Positions 14,060 to 22,681 of a DNA stretch of 41,176 nt are shown piece after piece. The notes beneath the pieces are model-generated. The model had not been told where the DNA came from, made no database searches, and saw only the letters and a program-made list of their open reading frames with translations. The position numbers were made by a program, and so were the translations under genes. Source of the stretch: a virus. The first letter of the stretch is position 1. The number at the start of each line of letters is the position of its first letter. The stretch lies in IMG/VR virus record IMGVR_UViG_3300032116_000480, positions 1-41,176 of that record; one strand, written 5' to 3'.

Positions 14060-16465
14060 ATGCCGCTCCAAAAACTTCAGTTCCGTCCGGGCGTAAACCG
14101 AGAGGGCACTACTCTTTCTAACGAGGGAGGGTGGTTCGCCTGTGACAAGATTCGGTTTCGTTCCGGCTACCCGCAGAAGCTAGGTGGATGGACGAAGGAT
14201 ACTGGTACATCTAACAGCCTCCCCCTCCCGCCGAGTGGGTCGTTCTGGGGTGTATGTCGGTCGATGTGGAACTGGCTGACTCTGGCGGGGTACAACCTAG
14301 TCAGCCTTGGCACGAACTTAAAGTTTTACATCCAGCCGTCTTCTGGTGGTGCGTTCTACGATGTCACCCCCTTGCGCCGTGTCGGCGGCACAGTAACCCC
14401 TTCGGTTCCCAACTGCTTCACCGCTGCGGCTAGCACTCTTAATGGCGGTATTAACGCTACCGTTACTTCACTTACTGTAGCTTCAGGCACTAACTTCCCA
14501 GATGCTGGCGTAGTCCTGATCGACTCCGAGATCATTGCCTATACGGGCAAATCAACCAACGTACTAACTGGTCTAACCCGTGGGTACAACGGCACTACCG
14601 CTGCTTCGCACTCCACAGCAGCTGTTGTTGGCTCTTACTTGCTGTTAGTTACCCACGCGACCAACGGCGCACAAGCCAATGACTTCGTGACGTTTTCGGG
14701 AGCTGCGAGTCTTGGTGGCAACATAACTGCCACCGTGCTCAACCGTGAGTTTCAAGTTGTAGCCGTTCAAACAGCCAGTATTTACACAATCGTATCTACT
14801 GCTTATAACACTCTTGGTGTTGGTATCGGTACTAGCGATACCTCCCTAACTCTTGCTTCCGCTGCGGATTTCCCAAACACTGCGGGTGTATTGAAAGTTG
14901 ATTCTGAGCAGATCTTCTTCGCTGGTAAAACGAGTAACACGCTTACTGGTCTCATTCGTGGGTTCAACGGTACGACCGCAGCTTCCCACAGCTTGGGGGC
15001 GATTGTTTACGCTCCGGTGCAAGCAACGTCAGCAGACACAGGTAACGGTGGAGCGAGCACAACTGCACAGTATCAAATCAACACTGGTTCTGAGACTGTT
15101 TCCGTTGCTACTGGTTGGGGTGCTGGTGGTTGGGGTGGTGTGACTACAGGATTCACAAGTACAGGTTGGGGTCGGTCCGCAGCGGTTGGTGTATCTGTGG
15201 ATCTGCGTCTTTGGTCCCAAGACAACTACGGTCAGGATCTGATATTTAATGCTCGTGGCGGTCCGCTTTACTACTGGGCGGTTAATCTTTTGCCGACTAC
15301 GTATGATCGGGGTCAGTTGATTTTCGCTAGCGGGACGGTGTCTATCAGGGGCTCTACGGTAACGTGCGACTCCACTACACCGAGTCTGTGTAACTTCGTA
15401 CTGATCTCAGACGCGTCTAGGTTTGTAATCTGTTTTGGTACAAACGACCCGACAGGCGTATACGCCACGACTGCCCTAGACCCAATGCAGATTCGGTGGT
15501 CGGACCAAGAGTCTTTTGCTACGTGGACTCCTGCGGTTACTAACCAAGCGGGTGATTATCGACTGAGCCACGGTTCAGAGATCGTTGCTGCCATTCAAAC
15601 TCGCCAAGAGATTCTGGTGTTGACCGACGCTGCTATCTACTCGATGCAGTTTGTTGGCGCTCCGTATGTTTGGGGGTTCCAGATTCTCGGCGACAACATT
15701 TCAATTATTGGGCCGAATGCAATCGCCACCGTCAATAACATGACGTTCTGGATGGGCGTAGACAAGTTCTACATGTACGCGGGTAGGGTTGAGACTCTCC
15801 CTTGCACGGTGCGCCAGTATGTGTATAACGATATCAACCTGACCGAAGCTTCTCAGGTGTTTGCGGGGACTAGCGAAGGGTATAGCGAGATCTGGTGGTT
15901 CTACTGTTCGGCAAACTCAACCACAGTCAACAAGTATGTGGTCTACAACCACCTTGAGCGGATCTGGTACTACGGAAACCTTTCTCGCACTGCTTGGTTT
16001 GATAGTTCTCTGCGTTCGTTCCCTATGGCTGCTGGGTATAACGGGCAGTTGATTTATCACGAAGACGGTGTAGATGACGGTACTACCAACCCACCTTCGC
16101 CGATCTCCTGTTTCATTGAGTCTTCGGACTTCGATATTGGTGACGGGCACAACTACGGGTATGTATGGCGGGTGATTCCCGACATTACGTTTAACGGGTC
16201 TTTCTCAAACAACCCAACGACTACCCTTACGTTGCAGCCCCGTGCTAACCCCGGAGCAAACTACGGTAACTCCAACACTCCTTCGGTTACCAGTACTCAG
16301 AACTACAGTTCACAACGCAACTACGATGTGCAGCAGTTCACTCAGATTGTGTATGTACGGGTTCGTGGGCGTCAGATGGCGTTTAAGGTTAGCTCCGACG
16401 GACTTGGTGTGAACTGGCAGTTGGGCGTACCCCGTATTGATAGCCGTGCGGATGGGCGTAGATAA
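14060..16465 (+). CDS. Tail nozzle/DNA stabilisation protein, gp10-like (801 aa)
   Basis: Starts MPLQKLQFRPGVNREGTTLS, then NEGGWFACDKIRFRSGYPQK and LGGWT, the hallmark N-terminus of podovirus nozzle or P22 gp10-like stabilisation proteins that form the distal tail tube. Conserved-looking core blocks include AGDYRLSHGSEIVAAIQTRQ, LTDAAIYSMQFVGAPYVWGF and VYNHLERIWYYG. Residues 128-190 and 251-318 are two copies of a DSE...GYNGTTAASH beta module also found in the connector at 5151. The second copy interrupts another domain (HATNGAQANDFVTFSGA to ATSADTGNGG). Length is larger than relatives because of these insertions. Confidence 0.8.
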   Translation: MPLQKLQFRPGVNREGTTLSNEGGWFACDKIRFRSGYPQKLGGWTKDTGTSNSLPLPPSGSFWGVCRSMWNWLTLAGYNLVSLGTNLKFYIQPSSGGAFYDVTPLRRVGGTVTPSVPNCFTAAASTLNGGINATVTSLTVASGTNFPDAGVVLIDSEIIAYTGKSTNVLTGLTRGYNGTTAASHSTAAVVGSYLLLVTHATNGAQANDFVTFSGAASLGGNITATVLNREFQVVAVQTASIYTIVSTAYNTLGVGIGTSDTSLTLASAADFPNTAGVLKVDSEQIFFAGKTSNTLTGLIRGFNGTTAASHSLGAIVYAPVQATSADTGNGGASTTAQYQINTGSETVSVATGWGAGGWGGVTTGFTSTGWGRSAAVGVSVDLRLWSQDNYGQDLIFNARGGPLYYWAVNLLPTTYDRGQLIFASGTVSIRGSTVTCDSTTPSLCNFVLISDASRFVICFGTNDPTGVYATTALDPMQIRWSDQESFATWTPAVTNQAGDYRLSHGSEIVAAIQTRQEILVLTDAAIYSMQFVGAPYVWGFQILGDNISIIGPNAIATVNNMTFWMGVDKFYMYAGRVETLPCTVRQYVYNDINLTEASQVFAGTSEGYSEIWWFYCSANSTTVNKYVVYNHLERIWYYGNLSRTAWFDSSLRSFPMAAGYNGQLIYHEDGVDDGTTNPPSPISCFIESSDFDIGDGHNYGYVWRVIPDITFNGSFSNNPTTTLTLQPRANPGANYGNSNTPSVTSTQNYSSQRNYDVQQFTQIVYVRVRGRQMAFKVSSDGLGVNWQLGVPRIDSRADGRR

Positions 16466-17154
16466 TGGCTACCGATGTTCGCCTCAGACGGATTACCCCA
16501 CCGATCGCCCCTCGGCTACCTGCTGCGCCGGTTGATTACGATCGGACAATCCAAGAACAGTACTCTGGGTTTCTTCGGCTGTACTTTAATCAGTTGGATT
16601 CGACGTTTAGCAGTGTTCTTGGTTCGCCAAAAACGGTAAGTGGTGCGTCTGTAGGGCATCCGGGCGGTGCGTACTTGAACTTCCCGTACGCTGCGGTTCA
16701 AAGAACCACAGACAAAACCTTTGCCGCTAACACTGCCACGTTGATTACGTTTGACGAAACCGACTACATCAACGACTGTCGAAACGACACAAGTAACGGG
16801 CTCTACGTAAACAACGCTGGTATCTACAACTATCAGTATAGTGTGCAGTGGCGCAACACCGACTCTCAGATACATGATGCTTGGATCTGGTTGCGAAAGA
16901 ACGGCATTGATGTAGACGGGACTGGTAGTCAGTTCTCGGTTATCTCCCGGCACGGATCGGTTGATGGTCACATTATTGCTGCTGCTAACTTTTACGTGGA
17001 CCTTGATGCGAATGACTACGTAGAGATGTGGGCTGCTGTGAGCAACGTAGCTGTAGCTATGGAGCAGTACCCTGCTCAAACAACTCCGTTTATTATGCCA
17101 GCCATCCCGTCCTGTGTTGCTACGTTATCATTCGTCTCGTCCCTCCCCGCTTAA
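16465..17154 (+). CDS. Fibre-like virion protein with jelly-roll-type domain (229 aa)
   Basis: TAATG overlap with the nozzle gene. The N-terminal segment (PPIAPRLPAAPVDYDRTIQE then QYSGFLRLYFNQLDS) looks like an anchor. The C-terminal 140 residues (YLNFPYAAVQRTTDKTF, NNAGIYNYQYSVQWRNTD, IWLRKNGIDVDGTG, HIIAAANFYVDLDANDYVEM) have the pattern of C1q/TNF-like beta domains common in phage fibres. Position after the nozzle suggests a distal tail appendage. No hydrolase motif. Confidence 0.75.
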   Translation: MATDVRLRRITPPIAPRLPAAPVDYDRTIQEQYSGFLRLYFNQLDSTFSSVLGSPKTVSGASVGHPGGAYLNFPYAAVQRTTDKTFAANTATLITFDETDYINDCRNDTSNGLYVNNAGIYNYQYSVQWRNTDSQIHDAWIWLRKNGIDVDGTGSQFSVISRHGSVDGHIIAAANFYVDLDANDYVEMWAAVSNVAVAMEQYPAQTTPFIMPAIPSCVATLSFVSSLPA

Positions 17155-17163
17155 GGAACGGTC

Positions 17164-19197
17164 ATGCAAACAGATGAACTCACTCTGTTGCTAGCCAAAC
17201 AAGGTGAAGTCCCCAGAGGGCAAGCCTTTCAGGCAGCGCGACGGCTTGGTTTGTCTGAGTTTGAGTGGAAAGATCCGTCCTCTGGAAACGTAGGGCGGTT
17301 TCATACCCGCATGGCTGGTGAAGGGCTTAAGCTGCCTAAAGGTTTGAAAGAGTCTGATTTGTACCGTGACCCTGAGCAGGAACGAATCAACAGGGACTAC
17401 TACAACGCTACTCAGGAAAGCGAACGTAAGTACAAGCAGGGTATGGCTGACATTGAGGCTAAGTACGCGCTTAAGGGTCTGGCTGATCAAGAAGATCGTG
17501 AGCGACAAGCCGAATCTGAAGGTGAGCTAGAGTACCTGAGAGAGACATCTGAGCCGTCTGACCGGGCAAAGATTAACCAACTTCTAAGAGCCAAAGCTCA
17601 AGAAGAACAAGAAGGGCTTGAAAAACAGGAAGCGTTTGAAGGTCGTGCCGAGCGACTCGGGGAGATGCAAGATCAACTTGCCGCTATGAACCGGCAGATA
17701 GAAGTCCTGCGTACTCGCCCAGAAGATCTCGCGTCTGATCGTGCCAAAATTGCTGCTACCCAAAGAGCGTTTCAGCAGTGGGCGGAAAAAAAGAAGCGCG
17801 AGCAAGCGTTGCGAGGCGTCTATCCTGAAACTGCTATACCATTCATCCGAGGGCTCGGATCGCTGTTCCGTAGCTCAGCACCGAGGGCTGCTCCTATGCG
17901 TTACGAAAGACAAGAACCCACCTTCAATTTTGCATCGGGTGGGGCGGCTTCTCTAGCACAGTATGGGCGTGGTGGTGACACCATGCTCGTTCACATGGCC
18001 CCAAGCGAAGTCAAAAGCCTTCAAGACTTGGCTATGGCTGCGGGTGGTTCGCTGACCATCAACCCGACTACGGGCCTGCCGGAAGCCGGGTTCCTTAAGA
18101 AACTTCTGCCTACGCTCATTGGCATTGGACTTACTGCAGCTACCGGTGGAGCCGCCGCACCTTGGATGATTGGGCTAGGGGTAGGCGGTGTAGAAACCCT
18201 GCGTACTGGTGATATCGGTAAGGGTCTGATGGCTGGTCTGGGTGCGTACGGTGGAGCGGGGCTTGCAGGTGGGTTGACTGCAGCGGGTACTTCTGCTGGT
18301 GCTCAAGCCGGTTTGGGTGACCCCACTGCTGTTCTTGGTGGTATGCCCGAGCAGGTGGCTTCTGCCGCTACTAATCTTGGTACTGCTGGTCAGGGTATTT
18401 CTGCTCTAGGTACTGAAGCAGGGCGCTCTGGCTTCATGAGCGGTGTTGGTGGACTCGGTGGTTTGGCTAAATACGGACTCGCTGCGACTTCTCCGATCCT
18501 AGGCGCTATGGGGGAGCAACAGCAACCTAAGATGCAGCAAACCCCGGTGATGAACCGGATAGAGTTTCAAGCTCGTCCTGTTAGCTCTGCGTCTACCGTC
18601 CCTAGCTATGAGGAGCTTAGTCTTGGTAAAGACTTTGGCCGACAGCGTCAGTACTTTGATCCGCGCTTCGTAGACACTGGCGAAAAGTTCACTCCCACTG
18701 CTGGTATTCCTAAAACTGTTACCCAGATGCCTACTATGGCAAACGGCGGTGGAATTGGAAACAACACTAGCTACCCGCTGGTAGAGTCCCCGCCGACTGC
18801 GTACAACACTGCGTCAAACAGACCGCAGCAGATGGAAGTTATGCTTAGACAGCCTGAAGTTCAATACGACATGGGTACTGGTCAGGCTCGGTTTGCTGAA
18901 GGTGGCATCTCCCATCTTGGTGGCTACTCGGATGGTGGTCGGATGCTGCGTGGTCCGGGAGATGGGGTGTCGGATTCGATTCCGGCGACGATTGGTGATC
19001 GACAGCCTGCTCGGTTAGCTGACGGTGAGTTCGTTGTGCCTGCTCGGATTGTGTCTGAGATCGGTAACGGGTCGTCTGAAGCCGGTGCCCGTAAGCTCTA
19101 TGCGATGATGGACCGAGTGCAGGGCGCTCGGAAGAAATCAGTTGGCAAAGGCAAAGTTGCGGTTGACTCCAAAGCCGAGAAGCTCCTCCCCGCATGA
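17164..19197 (+). CDS. Large internal virion (ejection) protein candidate, 677 aa
   Basis: AAGGA precedes the ATG. Residues 75-215 form a long charged coiled coil. Residues 255-345 contain FASGGAASLAQYGRGG, MLVHMAPSEVKSLQDLAMAA and a hydrophobic Gly/Ala-rich stretch (LLPTLIGIGLTAATGGAAAP). The C-terminus has FAEGGISHLGGYSDGGRMLR, GPGDGVSDSIPATIG and ARLADGEFVVPARIVSEIGN. I recognise this last block from large proteins of aquatic podoviruses. Size, coiled coil, hydrophobic segments and location before two larger proteins suggest an ejected inner-core protein (inference). Confidence 0.65.
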   Translation: MQTDELTLLLAKQGEVPRGQAFQAARRLGLSEFEWKDPSSGNVGRFHTRMAGEGLKLPKGLKESDLYRDPEQERINRDYYNATQESERKYKQGMADIEAKYALKGLADQEDRERQAESEGELEYLRETSEPSDRAKINQLLRAKAQEEQEGLEKQEAFEGRAERLGEMQDQLAAMNRQIEVLRTRPEDLASDRAKIAATQRAFQQWAEKKKREQALRGVYPETAIPFIRGLGSLFRSSAPRAAPMRYERQEPTFNFASGGAASLAQYGRGGDTMLVHMAPSEVKSLQDLAMAAGGSLTINPTTGLPEAGFLKKLLPTLIGIGLTAATGGAAAPWMIGLGVGGVETLRTGDIGKGLMAGLGAYGGAGLAGGLTAAGTSAGAQAGLGDPTAVLGGMPEQVASAATNLGTAGQGISALGTEAGRSGFMSGVGGLGGLAKYGLAATSPILGAMGEQQQPKMQQTPVMNRIEFQARPVSSASTVPSYEELSLGKDFGRQRQYFDPRFVDTGEKFTPTAGIPKTVTQMPTMANGGGIGNNTSYPLVESPPTAYNTASNRPQQMEVMLRQPEVQYDMGTGQARFAEGGISHLGGYSDGGRMLRGPGDGVSDSIPATIGDRQPARLADGEFVVPARIVSEIGNGSSEAGARKLYAMMDRVQGARKKSVGKGKVAVDSKAEKLLPA

Positions 19198-19598
19198 AGC
19201 TACACCCCGTAGATGTAGGGCACATTCACAGGCTTTGGCCTGAAGTTGAGGGGTTCGTTGCTGCTGCGCTAGAACATGCTGACGGTGACTACACGCTAGA
19301 GTCAGCCAAAACTCTGCTCGCTACTGGACAGTGGATGTTGATTGTTTTTGTAGATGAGCAGAAAATTGCAGGTGCGGCAACGGTGCATCTGTTTAATCGC
19401 CCGCATGATCGGGTTGCCTTCATAACTGCCATTGGCGGTGGACTCATCAGCAACAAAGATACGTTTGAGCAGTTCAAGCAGATTCTGGCTTCGTATGGAG
19501 CCACATGTATCGAAGGTGCAGCCCGTGAGTCGATTGCCCGTCTGTGGCGGCGTTACGGATTCCAAGAGAAATACAGGATCGTGGGGATCAAAATATGA
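19194..19598 (+). CDS. GNAT-like acetyltransferase-fold protein (134 aa)
   Basis: ATGA overlap with the upstream gene. The pattern (ALEHADGDYTLESAKTLLAT, GQWMLIVFVDEQKIAGAATV, HDRVAFITAIGGGLI, then RLWRRYGFQEKYRIVGIKI) matches small phage proteins with a minimal GNAT fold. The terminal yGF...y....I strand is characteristic. A clear acetyl-CoA pyrophosphate loop (Q/RxxGxG/A) is not obvious, so catalytic activity is uncertain. It is always sandwiched between ejection-type genes in the genomes I recall, suggesting a virion or assembly role. Confidence 0.7.
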   Translation: MKLHPVDVGHIHRLWPEVEGFVAAALEHADGDYTLESAKTLLATGQWMLIVFVDEQKIAGAATVHLFNRPHDRVAFITAIGGGLISNKDTFEQFKQILASYGATCIEGAARESIARLWRRYGFQEKYRIVGIKI

Positions 19599-22500
19599 GC
19601 TACTCCCGCAAACAACTTGAAGCTCTTGGCGAGCCGTTTGGCGAATCTGCCACTGCGCTTAAGCCCGGTGGGCGTATCTATGGTGGCGGAGGGGGTGGAG
19701 GCGGTCCTTCTACCTCAACTCAAATCGCTGAGCTTCCTGAGTGGGCGCGTCCGTATGCGCAGAAGGCTCTTGGCTTTGGCGAGTCCTTGGCGTTTTCTCC
19801 GTATCAGCGGTACAGCGGGGATCGTATCGCTGGCTTCTCTCCCATGCAAGTTGAAGCCCAACGAACAATTGGGCAGATGGGGCCTGCTGGTCAGATTGGG
19901 GAGGCTTCTGCTCTAGCGAGAGGTATTGGGTCTGCCGCTCAAGGCACTTCATATGATCCGGGTACGTTTACCGGTGGGGTGTTTAATACGGGTGCTGCAA
20001 ACCAATACATGTCCCCGTTCATGGAGGCTGCGATGGAACCGCAGCTTCGGGAGGCACAACGTACTTCCGCTATTCAAGCTACTCAGCAGGCTGGGCAGGC
20101 GGTTCAGTCAGGTGCGTTTGGTGGTGGTCGAGCTGCCATTCTTGAAGCCGAGCGGCAGCGTAACCTAGGCACTCAGCTTGGAGACATCCGAGCCCGTGGG
20201 TACCAGACTGCCTTTGAGCAAGCTCAAAGCCAATTCAACCAAGACATGCAGCGTCGGATGCAGGCCCAGCAGTTGGGTGAGCAGTCCAGACAGTTTGGTG
20301 CGGGTCTTGGGCTCCAAGGTCTTGGTATCGGTCTCAACGCCGCTGCTCAGCTTGGACAACTTGGGCAGCTGCAGTTTGGGCAACAAAAAGACGTTCTTGG
20401 TATGCAGAGGGACGTAGGGAGAGAACAACAAGAGCTGCGGCAAAGAGGTCTGACTCAGGACTACCAAGACTTTTTGGACGAACGAAACGCTCCGTACAAG
20501 AACCTTGGATTCTTCTCCGACCTTATTCGTGGTCTTCCGCTTGGGCAACAATCTACTAGGCAGCTGTACGAAGCCCCGCCTTCCGCACTGCAGACTCTTG
20601 GGTCTATCGGGGCGGGTGCGTATGGCATGAAGCAACTCGGCATGTTCGCCGAGGGTGGCTCGGTTACGGATGATCGGTTCGTTGAGAGCGCCCTAGACAA
20701 GATGTCTGACGAACAGCTTGCTCAAGCCGAGCGGGTTGCAATGATGCGTGGTGACAGAGAACGCCTTGCCATGATCGCCGAAGAGAAGGCCATGCGAGCG
20801 TCAGAGCGCCGAGGTCTTGCCGCTGGCTTTAACCAGATGCCTCAGCAAACGCAACAACAGATGCTCCAAGCCGCTCGGGGAGGAATCGTTGCGTTTAGTG
20901 ATGGTGGCTCAGCTCTTGACGCTGCACGGAAACGCCGCCAAGCAGCGCAAGAAAAGTTGTATACGTTTGGTTCACGCCAACAACGTGCTAACCCTGAAGG
21001 GTTCCGTGCCGCACAGGAAGAGCTTCGTGCAGCCGAGGCTGCACTACAAGCTGCTCAAAAAGCCTACGCCTCTGAAGTATCTGCCGCTGGGTTGGATCGC
21101 CCGGTGACAAGTCGTGAAGATATTGGGGCTGCTAGTCGCTTTCAGAGTTCTGCTGCCGCTCCTGCTGCCGCTCCTGCTGCCGCTCCTGCTGCCGCTCCTG
21201 CTGCTAGCTCCGATGTTCAAAGTTTTGATGGAGACCCATATCGTCCTGAAACTCCATTGACTTCTATTCAAGACCCTTTCGCTCCCGCTGCTGGTGAAGC
21301 TGCTCCCGCTGCTGGTGAAGCTCCTGCTGCCGCTGCCGCTGATGGTGAAGCTCCTGCCGCCGCTCCCGTTAGGTCGATTGCTGACCTAATTGGAGACGCC
21401 CAAGCTGTTGTACGCGGCATAGGCGAAAGAGCAGCTCCATCCTTTAGCTACGCCGAACCTAGGTCTTATCTTGAGAGTGCGGCGGCTATGAGGCCGGAGC
21501 AGTTTGATCCAGCTAAGTTTGAAACTGAAGCAGGACAATTTAGAGAAGCTGCTGCTAGATTTCGTGGCGGTCTTAGTGAGTTGGAACCGTACGAAAAACG
21601 GTTGAAAGAACAACGTGAAGGTTTGGCTGGTCGGCGGCAAGAGAACAAAGGGTTAATTGCTTTGGCTGCGGCTCAAGCTCTTTCCAAGGGTTCTGGGCTT
21701 CGTCGGGGTATTGGTGAGATGTTTGGTGCCATCGGTACTACTGCGGCTTCTCTTAACAAAGAGCTGCGTGAATCGGAGCGACTTATTGACCAATCTGAAT
21801 TTGCTCTTGCTCAAGCCAAACAAGCCCGTAAAGATGGCAACGATACGCTGGCTATGCAGTGGGCTGAGAAAGCTCGGGCTGATAGAAACGCCGCTATTGC
21901 TTTGGATCGTGACGTACAACTTAGAGCAGCCGCCGCTGCTGACGCAGAAAGGCGCGAAGAGCGTAAAGCGGATGAGGACTACAGAAAAACTCAGATTACG
22001 GTTGCAGGCGGTATTGCACAACAGATCATTGCTGCTGACTCGCGTATAACCGCTGCGGAAGCTAGGAATTTGGGTGCTCCTATGGTGCAGCTGGCTGAAA
22101 CGCTTGTGCCGGGGATCATGAGAGCTAACCCCGGATTGTCTAGGGAAGAGGCTTTGTCTAGAGCATCTGAACGTATTCTTGAAGCTCAAAACATGGGCTC
22201 AGGAGGCGCTCAGAACATCAATGCTTTCTTTGAGGATTTTAAAGAACGCCGCAATTCTGGTGACCCAGCACTCAAAGGTAAGAGTGACGCCGCTCTGCGT
22301 GTTATGGCTATTAAGGAAAATGCAAATGTTCAGGGCAGAGTTGGCGGTGATGTTACTACAGAGACTAGGTTGCAAAACGCGTTTGCTAGGGACCCTAAGC
22401 TAAAAGAAATATCGGAAGCACGAGCAATGCTTCGCTTGAGACCAGAAAGCCCTGAAGTCAGAGCCAAAATAGAAGCGCTAGACAAAGAAGAAGAAACTCG

Positions 22501-22672
22501 CAAAGAGCGTATCCGTAGGGAGGTAACTGGAGCTGGAGCTGGAGCTGGTGTTACCATGACTAAAGCCGATATTCAGACTACTCTAGCTAGATTAAGAACT
22601 ACTAACCCAAACATAACGGAAGCGGATGTAATAAAAAGAGCGCGAGATTCGGGATACACCATTGTAGACTAG
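19595..22672 (+). CDS. Large internal virion protein candidate, 1025 aa
   Basis: ATG at 19595 overlaps the previous TGA. Codons upstream in the same frame lie within the GNAT-like gene. The N-terminus has a Gly8 run, then a region (AELPEWARPYAQKALGFGES, NQYMSPFMEAAMEPQLREAQ) typical of phage internal proteins. Gln-rich helices follow, then MFAEGGSVTDDRFVESALDK and AARGGIVAFSDGG. A low-complexity Ala/Pro linker (about residues 515-590) precedes a charged helical C-terminus (residues 650-1025). It is probably an ejected core protein. No lytic transglycosylase motif is seen. The linker DNA contains 12-bp tandem repeats. Confidence 0.65.
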   Translation: MSYSRKQLEALGEPFGESATALKPGGRIYGGGGGGGGPSTSTQIAELPEWARPYAQKALGFGESLAFSPYQRYSGDRIAGFSPMQVEAQRTIGQMGPAGQIGEASALARGIGSAAQGTSYDPGTFTGGVFNTGAANQYMSPFMEAAMEPQLREAQRTSAIQATQQAGQAVQSGAFGGGRAAILEAERQRNLGTQLGDIRARGYQTAFEQAQSQFNQDMQRRMQAQQLGEQSRQFGAGLGLQGLGIGLNAAAQLGQLGQLQFGQQKDVLGMQRDVGREQQELRQRGLTQDYQDFLDERNAPYKNLGFFSDLIRGLPLGQQSTRQLYEAPPSALQTLGSIGAGAYGMKQLGMFAEGGSVTDDRFVESALDKMSDEQLAQAERVAMMRGDRERLAMIAEEKAMRASERRGLAAGFNQMPQQTQQQMLQAARGGIVAFSDGGSALDAARKRRQAAQEKLYTFGSRQQRANPEGFRAAQEELRAAEAALQAAQKAYASEVSAAGLDRPVTSREDIGAASRFQSSAAAPAAAPAAAPAAAPAASSDVQSFDGDPYRPETPLTSIQDPFAPAAGEAAPAAGEAPAAAAADGEAPAAAPVRSIADLIGDAQAVVRGIGERAAPSFSYAEPRSYLESAAAMRPEQFDPAKFETEAGQFREAAARFRGGLSELEPYEKRLKEQREGLAGRRQENKGLIALAAAQALSKGSGLRRGIGEMFGAIGTTAASLNKELRESERLIDQSEFALAQAKQARKDGNDTLAMQWAEKARADRNAAIALDRDVQLRAAAAADAERREERKADEDYRKTQITVAGGIAQQIIAADSRITAAEARNLGAPMVQLAETLVPGIMRANPGLSREEALSRASERILEAQNMGSGGAQNINAFFEDFKERRNSGDPALKGKSDAALRVMAIKENANVQGRVGGDVTTETRLQNAFARDPKLKEISEARAMLRLRPESPEVRAKIEALDKEEETRKERIRREVTGAGAGAGVTMTKADIQTTLARLRTTNPNITEADVIKRARDSGYTIVD
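21152..21204 (+). repeat. 12-bp tandem repeat encoding Ala-Ala-Pro linker
   Basis: Four consecutive exact copies of GCTGCCGCTCCT (21152-21199) plus a partial fifth, encoding an (A-A-A-P) linker in the 1025-aa protein. A related, less regular A-P-A-A-G-E repeat follows at about 21283-21366. Confidence 0.95.
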
Positions 22673-22681
22673 GAGCCCTAA

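Noticed and set aside
19194-19598. Active GNAT acetyltransferase
   Set aside because: The fold pattern is present but a clear acetyl-CoA binding loop is not, so only the fold is called.
21152-21366. Tandem repeats considered as a CRISPR-like or regulatory array
   Set aside because: Unit length is 12 bp without spacers and in frame as Ala/Pro codons, so it is a protein linker.
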